From Myxococcota bacterium (GTDB lineage: Bacteria > Myxococcota_A > UBA796 > JAJRTE01): a stretch of 64,000 nucleotides of DNA. Location: NCBI GenBank assembly GCA_024278455.1, contig JAJRTE010000315.1, positions 1-64,000 on the forward strand. The letters are read 5' to 3'. This document shows, in pieces, positions 26,901-34,038 of this stretch. Both the position numbers and the translations under genes were made by a program. The stretch's first letter is position 1. Each line of letters starts with the position of its first letter. The notes beneath the pieces were generated by a model that was not told the origin of the DNA, searched no databases, and saw only the letters and a program-made list of their open reading frames with translations.

Positions 26901-28437
26901 CTACCCCGGTGCCCCGGAGGGCGTTACGACCGACCCGCTCAAGGGCTGTCTCGTCGGCGATGGTATCGACAACGATTGTGACCCGGACACCCCCACGGAC
27001 CAGGGAACTTGCGGTTTCGACGATGACGGCGACGGCGCCACGGAGTACGACGGCGACTGCGATGACGCCGACCCGAGCGTCAACCCATCAGCAGTGGAAC
27101 TGTGCGACGCCATCGACCATGACTGTGACGGCAACGCCACCAACGGTTATGACTTGGACGGCGACGGCCACTTGTCCCAGGCCAACTGCACTGGCGAGTT
27201 GCTGGGCGACGATTGCGCGGACAGCGACCCCGAGGTGTACGCCGGAGCCACGGAACTGTGTGACAACAAGGACAATGACTGCGACGGGGTCACCGACGAA
27301 GGCTTCGACGTGGACGAAGACGGATACCTCTCCCTCGAGACCTGTCCCTCCAGGGGCACCGACTGCGACGATCTCGACGCCACCATCCACCCCGGTGCCG
27401 AGGAATTGTGCGACGACATAGACCAGGACTGTGACGGCGACGCGACCAATGGCTTCGATCTGGACGGCGACGGCTACGTCTCCGAATCCCTTTGCGGCGA
27501 CTACTGCGCCACCGCGACCTGCGACTGCGACGACTCCGACCCCAACATCAACCCGGCCGAGATCGAGATCTGCGACGGCGTCGATAACAACTGCCAGGAC
27601 GGGATAGCGGACGAACAGGCCGACGCGGACGGCGACTCCGTCTTCGTCTGCAACGCCTCCGACACCTCGCTCCAAGACTGCAACGACACCAACGACACGG
27701 TGTATCCCGGTGCCGACGAGTTGTGCGATGGACTGGACAACAACTGCGACAGGATTCCCCCCGAAGAGGAGGACGAGATCGACGGCGACGGCGACGGCGT
27801 CATGGTGTGTGCCGGGGACTGCGACGACACCACCCAGGATGTCAACCCAGACCAGGTGGAAGTGTGCGACGGGCTGGACAACGACTGCAACGGCGAAGTC
27901 GACGATGTGGCAGACGTGAGCCCGGCCGTGAGCGGCGCGGGCACCTACTACGAGGACGTTGACGGCGACGGCCACGGTGCTCCAGGTGCCGGCACGTTGA
28001 GTTGTAGCCCCATACCGGGCCATGTCGAGGGCAGCAACGACGACTGCGACGACTCCGATGTGGAGACCTATTTGGGGGCCACCGAACTGTGCGACGGTAA
28101 GGACAACAACTGTGACAACTTGCCGGACGAACAGGTGCTGGCCTTTGACCGCGACGGCGATGGATACCTGGATGCCAAGCAATGTACCCTGTTTACAGAT
28201 ATCGAACTGGACTGCGACGACGGGAACAAGTCGATAAACCCGGCAGCCAAGGAAGTCCCCGGTGACGGTGTCGACAATAACTGCGATGGGCAACTGACAC
28301 CAAGCGACACCACTTTCGAAGACTCGGGAATCGGGTGCAGCACCTCGAACAGCAGGCCGCTTTCCAGCACCGCTCCATGGTGGGTCGCCGGCTTGTGGAT
28401 GGGTCTCTCGGCAAAGCGACGGAGAAAAGCCGGGTAG
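23929..28437 (+). CDS. Giant surface protein: FG-GAP propeller, about 15 MopE repeats, MYXO-CTERM-like tail
   Basis: This 1502-residue exported protein has a signal peptide (about 1-32) ending VWA. Residues 60-510 contain repeated FG-GAP units (DLDGDGYQDIVFSNP, DVDGDGYPDVAFTAP, DVDGDGWSDFLVGAP, DSDGYGDFFIAAPGD), as in calcium-binding integrin-type propellers. From about 526 to 1453 there are about 15 copies of the DCDD..PGATEVCDGxDNDCDG unit (putative metal-binding MopE motif, paired Cys). The end has a GCSTS motif, a hydrophobic stretch and KRRRK, a MYXO-CTERM-like sorting signal. It should be exported and surface-anchored, with calcium or other metal bound along the stalk. The ATG at 23929 is chosen by AAGGA nine bases upstream and the promoter at 23848. 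Confidence 0.92.
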   Translation: MKWHNAWLRRPGMLAALALPVFLATGIALVWAEWPEFSPVTLDEPSDPSSETNYSTAIYPSMGPVIDAGADLDGDGYQDIVFSNPDSSTTGAVFIFYGDGTAPRGTIDTAQAVVITGGSAGDLFGMSIATGDVTGDGIDDLAVGAPGESGGTGTVYVLPGGARLSGGSIDTVCGSGCVTLSGTDTELGGNADGGEVGYSVAIGNVGKGWNPGAEPTNGVEDLLVGVPGTSRAYLIYGPVVGWVDPAGLLIEFFDYDGTRAGEAVAILDDMNDDGESARNERREIAIGAPSALTGGGKMFLLGGRGAYYLNSSPYFLPDALTLRVLIKGDLLAGTSKVGNLGAAIADVGDVDGDGYPDVAFTAPYAPMVSSSTNPSRLEAGRVYIYFGGPNALDTQTLDLSTLGCFFYGTSTGSHLGHAVSGAGDVDGDGWSDFLVGAPQTSSINKGAAYLVAGRPEAQWPGAGGGTGGATVDGSPNAVFVGRSTGANAGGGVFGSPEIDFDSDGYGDFFIAAPGDTSDGTTYFISLSDFYDRDGDGQSIANADCDDFDDSVYDGADEVCDGLDNDCDTLIDDADSSVIGQNAYYRDRDGDGYGSNTTTYTCSTMPPAGYVSDTGDCDDYDSSIHPGATEVCDGDDNDCDGLVDDDDDPVFGQTTYFGDSDGDGYGGPGSGTLETCATTVPSGYSDNTDDCDDGSAAVHPGATEVCDGIDNDCDELVDDYDDSITDQNTYYFDSDGDGYGDETIVTKTCDTTPPADNTATGEDCDDDDPDINPEATEVCDLIDNDCDGKVDAADPSLDGVPFYPDADGDTYGDETADPTPGCEDYPPAGKVTDHGDCNDSDPDINPGAQEVCDGQDNDCDGKKDDYDDSVTGQTTYYRDNDDDGHGSLTSGQTKTCSSSPPDGYAVSHDDCNDTNPAIYPGAVELCDGGIDNDCDGLADDDDSPVQGQNTYYADKDGDGYGDEEDVIMTCSSTPPDGAVSTTGDCNDVAATVYPGAPEGVTTDPLKGCLVGDGIDNDCDPDTPTDQGTCGFDDDGDGATEYDGDCDDADPSVNPSAVELCDAIDHDCDGNATNGYDLDGDGHLSQANCTGELLGDDCADSDPEVYAGATELCDNKDNDCDGVTDEGFDVDEDGYLSLETCPSRGTDCDDLDATIHPGAEELCDDIDQDCDGDATNGFDLDGDGYVSESLCGDYCATATCDCDDSDPNINPAEIEICDGVDNNCQDGIADEQADADGDSVFVCNASDTSLQDCNDTNDTVYPGADELCDGLDNNCDRIPPEEEDEIDGDGDGVMVCAGDCDDTTQDVNPDQVEVCDGLDNDCNGEVDDVADVSPAVSGAGTYYEDVDGDGHGAPGAGTLSCSPIPGHVEGSNDDCDDSDVETYLGATELCDGKDNNCDNLPDEQVLAFDRDGDGYLDAKQCTLFTDIELDCDDGNKSINPAAKEVPGDGVDNNCDGQLTPSDTTFEDSGIGCSTSNSRPLSSTAPWWVAGLWMGLSAKRRRKAG

Positions 28438-28598
28438 TGTGACGTGTCTGTCGAGCCCCAGACCATCGACCGCGTTCGCCGTCGCATGTCATGTGCCCCG
28501 GAGCACGTGGTTGGGGTTCACTGCAGCACGTTCACGAAAAATAGGTAACGCCCCTGTGGATCGCCCTGCGGGTGGCAGCGAACCAGGACCGAACGCCC

Positions 28599-29468
28599 AT
28601 GGCGTGGCAACGCTGGCGGTTCAAAGGAAATAAGGTGTACGCCAGGGTGGGAGCGAAGGACCAGTTGCTTCCGGCCAAGGGGCGCGTGGAGATCCGCTAC
28701 AAGCTCGACGACCCCCGGGCGTACCGCGTGAATCCATCGAGCCTCCAACCGCTTCCGGCCGAAGAGGGAGGGGACCGACTCTGGCCGGATGGCGACGCCG
28801 CCCCCGTGGATCCGGCTTCGCGCCCTGAGGTCCTGGGTCGCGAGGAAACTGCGTCCGGTGAAGATACGGCCGGGACGGCAAGAGACTCCCGGCCGCCCGG
28901 TACCCCTTCTGTCGGGGTGATCGAGAAAACGCTCCTTCCCTCCGGGTCGCAACGTACGACGCTATTGAACGACAAGCCCCCCATTGTCATTTTCACCGAC
29001 GGTTCGTGCCAGGGCAACCCTGGGCCCAGCGGCATTGGCATCGTGATGACCTGCGCCGGCCGGCGCCGGGAGCATTCGGAATACCTGGGGCAGGGTACGA
29101 ACAACACGGCGGAACTGACGGCCATCCTGCGGGCGCTGGAACTGGTGAAGGACCCTGATCGTACAGTCATTCTGTACACGGACAGTCAGTACAGCATCGG
29201 CGTGCTCGGCGGCTGGAAGGCCAAGGCGAACCAGGACATCATCGAGCAGATCAAGCGGGCCCGCACCCGCTTCCCGGATCTCAGGTTGCGCAAGGTGGCC
29301 GGCCATTCCGGGAACATCGAGAATGAACGGTGCGACGAACTGGCCAAGGACGCCATCCACAGGCACGCCGCGAGAGCGCCGGCAGTGCCGCAATCCCAAG
29401 ATGGTGCCACGGGGCGGGCTGCGACGAGCCCGGTCCGTCCGTCCTCGCCGGAATCCTCCAAAGGTTAG
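28599..29468 (+). CDS. rnhA: Ribonuclease HI with N-terminal basic domain
   Basis: This 289-residue protein has its RNase H fold at residues 128-255. The catalytic acids are D134 (FTDGSCQGNPGP), E172 (TNNTAELTA), D195 (YTDSQYSI) and D246 (NERCDELA), with H236 in AGHSGN, so it should cut RNA in RNA-DNA hybrids. Residues 1-55 are a small basic beta domain (AWQRWRFKGNKVYARV, VEIRYKLDDPRAYRV), followed by a flexible linker. Standalone RNase HI is about 155 residues, so the front half is an extra module that may bind nucleic acid. A GTG at 28572 is also in frame. The gene ends 116 bp before the Sm-like gene, which has its own promoter. Confidence 0.92.
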   Translation: MAWQRWRFKGNKVYARVGAKDQLLPAKGRVEIRYKLDDPRAYRVNPSSLQPLPAEEGGDRLWPDGDAAPVDPASRPEVLGREETASGEDTAGTARDSRPPGTPSVGVIEKTLLPSGSQRTTLLNDKPPIVIFTDGSCQGNPGPSGIGIVMTCAGRRREHSEYLGQGTNNTAELTAILRALELVKDPDRTVILYTDSQYSIGVLGGWKAKANQDIIEQIKRARTRFPDLRLRKVAGHSGNIENERCDELAKDAIHRHAARAPAVPQSQDGATGRAATSPVRPSSPESSKG

Positions 29469-29503
29469 GGAAGCCTGGCCGTGGAGCTTTCCGCGTCTCT
29501 TCG

Positions 29504-29533
29504 TTGACGCTCCCGCGCTCCCATGCCTATAAT
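29504..29533 (+). promoter_or_regulatory. Strong housekeeping promoter for the Sm/Hfq-like gene
   Basis: TTGACG (29504-29509) and a perfect TATAAT (29528-29533) are separated by 18 bp. The predicted start near 29540 gives a 45-base leader. This is the best promoter match in the window. Confidence 0.75.
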
Positions 29534-29584
29534 GGCCGAGATACAGAGAATACCAGACGAAGAAACATCGAGTTGGAGAGCGGC

Positions 29585-30523
29585 ATGAATGGACACCGCA
29601 GGGGCCCACAGGGCAAGAGCGGCTCGAGAGCAACGAGAGAAGACGGCAGGGGGAAGGGGGGCGACTCGAGGCCCCGCGCGGGTCGTGCTCGGGGCCCGAA
29701 TGCGAGGTCCGGTTTCAAGAAGGGGCAAGGGCATCGCCGACAGGGGGGAGCGCCGGGGGCCCGCAAGGGGCCACGCGCGAGGCGGCCCAGGCTTCCCGTC
29801 GCGGTGATCAAGCAGGCCAAGACCCTGGTGGCTCAATCCGGTATTCCCTTTCCTGCTGCGCTCCGGGTGGTCCAGGGGAAGACCACGCTCAACGAAGTGC
29901 TCCAGTCGCTGCTCCGTGAGGAGAAAATCAGGAAACTGATGACCGCTCACACGATAAACCGCGCGCTGGCCACCAACGTCGCCCTGGGAAGAACGGACCT
30001 GGAGATCGTGTTGTTGAGGCGGCGAAATAACGAGACGCTGCATCAGCACTACCATCGGAGCTGTCTCGAGGAGTATCGCCTGTCAGGCTCCAGGATCGCG
30101 CTTGCACTTCACGGGCACAAGAAGGTGATGGGAACCGTGGAGGAAAACGGCAAGTTCACCATCTTGTTCCGGCAGGATCCCCAGGACGACCCCGTGGAAA
30201 TCCACAAGACCGAGATCAAGTTCGCCTACGACCCGGATCAATTCAAGGTGGTCAAGAAGTTCCTCAAGATCGACAACAAGGTGAAGGCCATGCATCTCGG
30301 ACCGCTCTTGAATCCTCGAGATCGCCACCACTTCAAGAACTTGACACTCCAAAGGGCACTCGACGCGCACGAAGAAGTCCAGGTGACGACCCTCGAGGGT
30401 GACGTTCTGCGAGGCCACGTGGAGTGGTTCGGGAGATGGGAGTTTGGCTTGAAGTTCAAGGGCGGAGCGCGCGCCACCGTGTTCCGGCATGCCGTCTACA
30501 AGCTCCACAGGGTCACTCGGTAG
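29585..30523 (+). CDS. RG-rich protein with two Sm/Hfq-like segments, putative RNA-binding protein
   Basis: This protein has 312 residues. Residues 1-70 are disordered and very basic, rich in Arg, Gly and Lys. Residues 71-150 look helical (VAVIKQAKTLVAQSGIPFP, TLNEVLQSLLREEKIRKL). Two beta-rich segments follow that resemble Sm/Hfq barrels: about 165-215 (SRIALALHGHKKVMGTVEENGKF, VEIHKTEIKFAY) and about 262-310 (EVQVTTLEGDVLRGHVEWFG, ATVFRHAVYKL). The last block parallels the Hfq Sm2 motif YKHAIS. Hfq itself is about 80-100 residues and forms hexamers; here two units lie in one chain. An RNA chaperone or regulator role is inferred. The ATG at 29585 follows GAGAGCGGC. The stop overlaps the end of convergent folC by 11 bp. 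It is not a family I can name. Confidence 0.72.
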   Translation: MNGHRRGPQGKSGSRATREDGRGKGGDSRPRAGRARGPNARSGFKKGQGHRRQGGAPGARKGPRARRPRLPVAVIKQAKTLVAQSGIPFPAALRVVQGKTTLNEVLQSLLREEKIRKLMTAHTINRALATNVALGRTDLEIVLLRRRNNETLHQHYHRSCLEEYRLSGSRIALALHGHKKVMGTVEENGKFTILFRQDPQDDPVEIHKTEIKFAYDPDQFKVVKKFLKIDNKVKAMHLGPLLNPRDRHHFKNLTLQRALDAHEEVQVTTLEGDVLRGHVEWFGRWEFGLKFKGGARATVFRHAVYKLHRVTR

Positions 30524-31916
30524 CGAATTCGCCGTCGAGCGGGAGGACTCGCCCGCGCTCGACAATGGCCTCTTCCCCGTCGAAGCGGCGCCTCACTTCG
30601 CTGACCAGGTAGGTCGAGCCGGCAACCAGGGCCAGCCCTTTGCCGGTTCGAAGTGCTGTCGACACGGCGTCCACCGGGTCGAGCCGGATGGTGACTTCAG
30701 CGAACAGGGCCTCGGCCTTCCGGGCGAGAAGCAGCGGGGATGCCATCTTCCTGTGGCTCGCCAGGGGGCGCGTCACGACCAGCTTGCGGAACCCCTGCCC
30801 CAGCGCCTCCAGGACGCCATCGATGTCCTTGTTTTCCGCCACCGAGACGACGGCGGCGCCATCCTGTCCGAAATGGCCGGACCAGGTATCCACCAGTGCT
30901 CGAACCTTGTCCACGTTGTGCGCGATATCCAGAACCAGGAGCCCGTTGCCGGCCAGCCGGACCCTCTCGAATCGTCCCGGGAGAAAGGCGTTCCCTATGC
31001 CCGACCGTATGGCATCCGCGTCGAGTGTGACGCCCTGCCGGCGAAGACTCAGGGCAGTGGCCACGGCCAGGGCCGCATTCCGCTGTTGATGCCGTCCGTC
31101 CAGGCGGCTCCGAAGCCCAGCCACATGGCCCTCCGGCGTTCGCACCAGGAAACCATCCTGGCCCAGCTCCAATGCCAACTCGTTGCCCAGGAGCCAAACC
31201 GGGACACCCACCTGCTTCGCCCTTGCCAGGATCTCGTCTCGAGCGGCCTGCCTACCGGCACCTACGATCGCGGTCGTCCCAGGCTTGATGATGCCCGCCT
31301 TGTCCCGGGCGATGGTGCGAAGGTCCTGTCCAAGAAGCTCCGTGTGGTCCTTCCCCACGTCGGTGATGACCGCCACCAACGGGCTCGATATCACGTTCGT
31401 CGAGTCGAGACGCCCGCCGATTCCGACTTCCAGCACAACGATTTCACAGCCCAGGCGCCGAAACGCCAGGAGGGCGATGGCCATGACGAGTTCGTGGTAG
31501 GATGGGACCCCGAACGGGCCTGACATGTACTCCTGCTCGACAAGACCTTTCAGGTCGGCAACACACTCGAGCCACGTCCCCAGCGGAACGAACGACGCAC
31601 CGACGCTGATGCGTTCCAGTGCCGTGGTGACATGGGGGGACACGTACGACCCGACACGAACGCCGGCCCGATGCAGGATCTCATGAACCATCCGCACCAC
31701 GGAACCCTTCCCGCTGGTGCCTCCCACGTGAACGAACCGCAGGTCATTCTGTGGATTTCCAAGATACTCCAGAAGCCGGCGGCAGCGCCTGAGTCCCACC
31801 GGCCCTCCCGGGACCGTGCTATCAACCTTGCTGATCAGCCTGTCCGGCTCCAGCGTGAGCAGGGACTCCAGGAAACGCACACTGTCGCGATACCGCGCAT
31901 ATTTCTTCGAACCCAT
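30513..31916 (-). CDS. folC: Folylpolyglutamate synthase / dihydrofolate synthase
   Basis: This 467-residue Mur-ligase-family protein adds glutamate to folates using ATP. It has the P-loop HVGGTSGKGSVV (residues 65-72), then YVSPHVTTALERISV, EVGIGGRLDSTNV, TDVGKDHTELLG with the carbamylated-lysine region ARDKAGIIKPG, and the C-terminal LVLDIAHNVDKVRAL block. Length and motif order are normal. The ATG at 31916 has a GGGAGGGG ribosome site eight bases upstream. The 3' end overlaps the Sm-like gene by 11 bp on the opposite strand, so strong convergent transcription could affect both. Confidence 0.95.
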   Translation of the reverse strand: MGSKKYARYRDSVRFLESLLTLEPDRLISKVDSTVPGGPVGLRRCRRLLEYLGNPQNDLRFVHVGGTSGKGSVVRMVHEILHRAGVRVGSYVSPHVTTALERISVGASFVPLGTWLECVADLKGLVEQEYMSGPFGVPSYHELVMAIALLAFRRLGCEIVVLEVGIGGRLDSTNVISSPLVAVITDVGKDHTELLGQDLRTIARDKAGIIKPGTTAIVGAGRQAARDEILARAKQVGVPVWLLGNELALELGQDGFLVRTPEGHVAGLRSRLDGRHQQRNAALAVATALSLRRQGVTLDADAIRSGIGNAFLPGRFERVRLAGNGLLVLDIAHNVDKVRALVDTWSGHFGQDGAAVVSVAENKDIDGVLEALGQGFRKLVVTRPLASHRKMASPLLLARKAEALFAEVTIRLDPVDAVSTALRTGKGLALVAGSTYLVSEVRRRFDGEEAIVERGRVLPLDGEFATE

Positions 31917-32045
31917 CGCGTCGCCCCTCCCGGAGGCTGCCAGGCAACGAGCCGGCCCCACCGGCAATCGCCCTTACCGGCGTGTCTCACCACCGCTCAC
32001 TCACCCGGTCATGCCGGGCGGTGGCCACACCATCTGGTATGGGGT

Positions 32046-33299
32046 TCAGTCGCGTGTCCCGGACGACATGGAAGGGAACCTGCGCAAGTCGGCCAGCCGG
32101 GGAGCCTCCGCATGGGTCTCGCGGCGCGCATTCACGGCTTTCGGTCCCCGGGCACCGAACGTATACTCGAACCCGACAAGTACCTTGCCCAGTGGGAACC
32201 GCGTTCCATCCGGAACGTAGAAGGCCGGCGTATTCTGCCCCAGCACCTTGAGCGTGTAGTTGACATACAGGGTGGCGCTGTAGCGAAGCCGGAACAGTAC
32301 GCCTGCGCCGAGCAGGAAGAAATCTTCTTCCATGGTTGAAAGCAGATCCGCGGGGTCACCATCCACCTGGTACACGGGCGCGCCGGATGAGTCCTTCTCT
32401 TGCATACTGGATACCGTGGCGAAGTAGTCGTCGATGTTCGTCCCCCCAAATGCGTTGTTGACGCTTCCGTTGAGAAAGAGGTAGGTCTTGCGCGAGACGA
32501 AGAGGCCGGCCACGAAGTCCAGGAACACTTCGTCTGACGGTCCGACAACCGGTGTACGCCGCACGACCCCTTCGTTGTCCGACAGGGTGACGAACACGGT
32601 GTCTGCAAAGGGGAACCGGAAGCGGTAGCCCGAAGTGACGTTGTAGACGAACTTGCGCCGGAACGCATGACCCCAGAGCCTGGCCCCGAATTCCAGGTCG
32701 GGCTGCCCACCGCCCGCGGCCACGATGGCGTTGGGGGAGTAGGTGCCAGGCAGCTTCAAGGCGGTGCCGAGACCCAGGGTCAGGGGAGCATCGGGGGTCG
32801 CCTGCCACGTGGAACGCAGCCAGGTGTCGCCGAGATTCCACGTGCTCGAGGGTGACGAAACGTAGGCGAGTTGGGTGCTGGCAGCCACGAGGAGACGTTC
32901 CAGCAAGCCGTATTCGACTCGAAACCCCGTGATGGCCAGCGTCGTGGTCTCCATTGCGGCCGATTGGGTTCCGATCACCGGCACGTCGATAGAGTCGTAG
33001 CTGTTCAGGTTGGCACGGCTGCACGGCAGTCCGTTACAATCGGTTTCGCCGTTGTAGTGATACCAGTATCGGTTGTAGCGTGCAAAGGACTGGTACGCCC
33101 CGATGGCCACGTCACCCTGCCGGAGGCTCTCGGCCCGGATTTCCGACGCCATGAAACAGACCAGTCCGGCCAGGAGAAAACGGCCTGCCGGACGGCCTGC
33201 GGCGGCGAACGCGAGGCCCAAATGGCGGGCGAGACGCCATGTCCGGGGCCGCCGATGCGGGAAAGCCTCATCTTGCGGTACGAGGAGCCACCATGACAT
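32046..33299 (-). CDS. Outer-membrane beta-barrel protein of the PEGA/cytochrome operon
   Basis: This 417-residue exported protein has a long basic N-terminus, then a signal peptide ending near EIRA-ES (about residue 58), then alternating hydrophobic beta strands rich in Tyr and Gly through to the end. Strand examples are LVAASTQLAYVSS, LTLGLGTALKLPG and VLVGFEYTFGARGP. It resembles generic porin or transporter barrels, but the exact family and any substrate are not clear. Its ATG overlaps the cytochrome stop (TGATG), which indicates translational coupling, and GGAGG lies about ten bases upstream. It is the last gene of a three-gene unit that seems to span the envelope. Confidence 0.72.
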   Translation of the reverse strand: MSWWLLVPQDEAFPHRRPRTWRLARHLGLAFAAAGRPAGRFLLAGLVCFMASEIRAESLRQGDVAIGAYQSFARYNRYWYHYNGETDCNGLPCSRANLNSYDSIDVPVIGTQSAAMETTTLAITGFRVEYGLLERLLVAASTQLAYVSSPSSTWNLGDTWLRSTWQATPDAPLTLGLGTALKLPGTYSPNAIVAAGGGQPDLEFGARLWGHAFRRKFVYNVTSGYRFRFPFADTVFVTLSDNEGVVRRTPVVGPSDEVFLDFVAGLFVSRKTYLFLNGSVNNAFGGTNIDDYFATVSSMQEKDSSGAPVYQVDGDPADLLSTMEEDFFLLGAGVLFRLRYSATLYVNYTLKVLGQNTPAFYVPDGTRFPLGKVLVGFEYTFGARGPKAVNARRETHAEAPRLADLRRFPSMSSGTRD

Positions 33300-34006
33300 C
33301 ACCTGAATTCCTCCGTCTGGCCCGCGACGATCTTTCTCTTCACCGAGTAGAACAACTCGACAGTCTTGGGAGAAAACAAACTAGCGTCCACGTCGATGGT
33401 CGGATCGGTCTCGACCGCCATCCTGAAATGATCCTTGGCCATTTCCGGCTCGGCCAACACGTGGAACACGATGCCCAGCATGACGTGGGTCTGAGCGATG
33501 TGGTACTTCGACTGGAGCTGCGGCAGGGCCCTCTCCAGGTAGGTCTTGGCCCCTTCGAAGTCTCCATCAGCGAACAGCTCCGCGCCGAGGTTCATGAGCC
33601 GGTCGACCTTCGGGTCCTCATCCACCACGGCGTGGAGACCGTAGACGGTGTAGATGTACTCCATGATACCGTCGAACTCCGGCGTTCCCGGCTGAATCTC
33701 CTCGTTCTTCACTCGAGTCGCCAGGCACCACTGGATCTGCTTGGGCAACTCCTTCTTCCTCTTGGCAAGGGCATCCCGCCGCAGTGGCAGCTTCGATTCG
33801 TGGCAAGCCGCGCAGTTTTTTCCATCTCTTCCCACGAACTCGTCCGTGTAGTAGATGAGCTTTCCCAGTTCGAATGGGGTGAGCTTCTTGTTTTTCGGCA
33901 ACTGTGGCGGTGGGACGGCTCGAGACGCCACGAGATCCTGCCCCGCCCCCGCGGCCACGCCTATCGCTCCCATGCCAGCGAGGATCGACCAAAACCACAT
34001 CTTCAT
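33299..34006 (-). CDS. Periplasmic mono-heme c-type cytochrome with TPR-like C-terminus
   Basis: This 235-residue exported protein has a signal peptide (residues 1-22). One heme-binding site, NCAACHE (C65, C68, H69), lies in a short cytochrome segment with the preceding helix LTPFELGKLIYY. From about 130 the chain is helical with TPR-like repeats (LMNLGAELFADGDFEGAKTYLERALPQ, HVMLGIVFHVLAEPEMAKDHF), suggesting a protein-protein role. The axial second ligand is not obvious; M or H residues are available. The start is chosen for the signal peptide and the CGGAGAT nine bases upstream. It sits 32 bp below the DUF4388/PEGA gene and overlaps the barrel gene by one base. Confidence 0.8.
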   Translation of the reverse strand: MKMWFWSILAGMGAIGVAAGAGQDLVASRAVPPPQLPKNKKLTPFELGKLIYYTDEFVGRDGKNCAACHESKLPLRRDALAKRKKELPKQIQWCLATRVKNEEIQPGTPEFDGIMEYIYTVYGLHAVVDEDPKVDRLMNLGAELFADGDFEGAKTYLERALPQLQSKYHIAQTHVMLGIVFHVLAEPEMAKDHFRMAVETDPTIDVDASLFSPKTVELFYSVKRKIVAGQTEEFR

Positions 34007-34038
34007 TGCACATCTCCGGGATGCCGGGAGGGGTTGCG

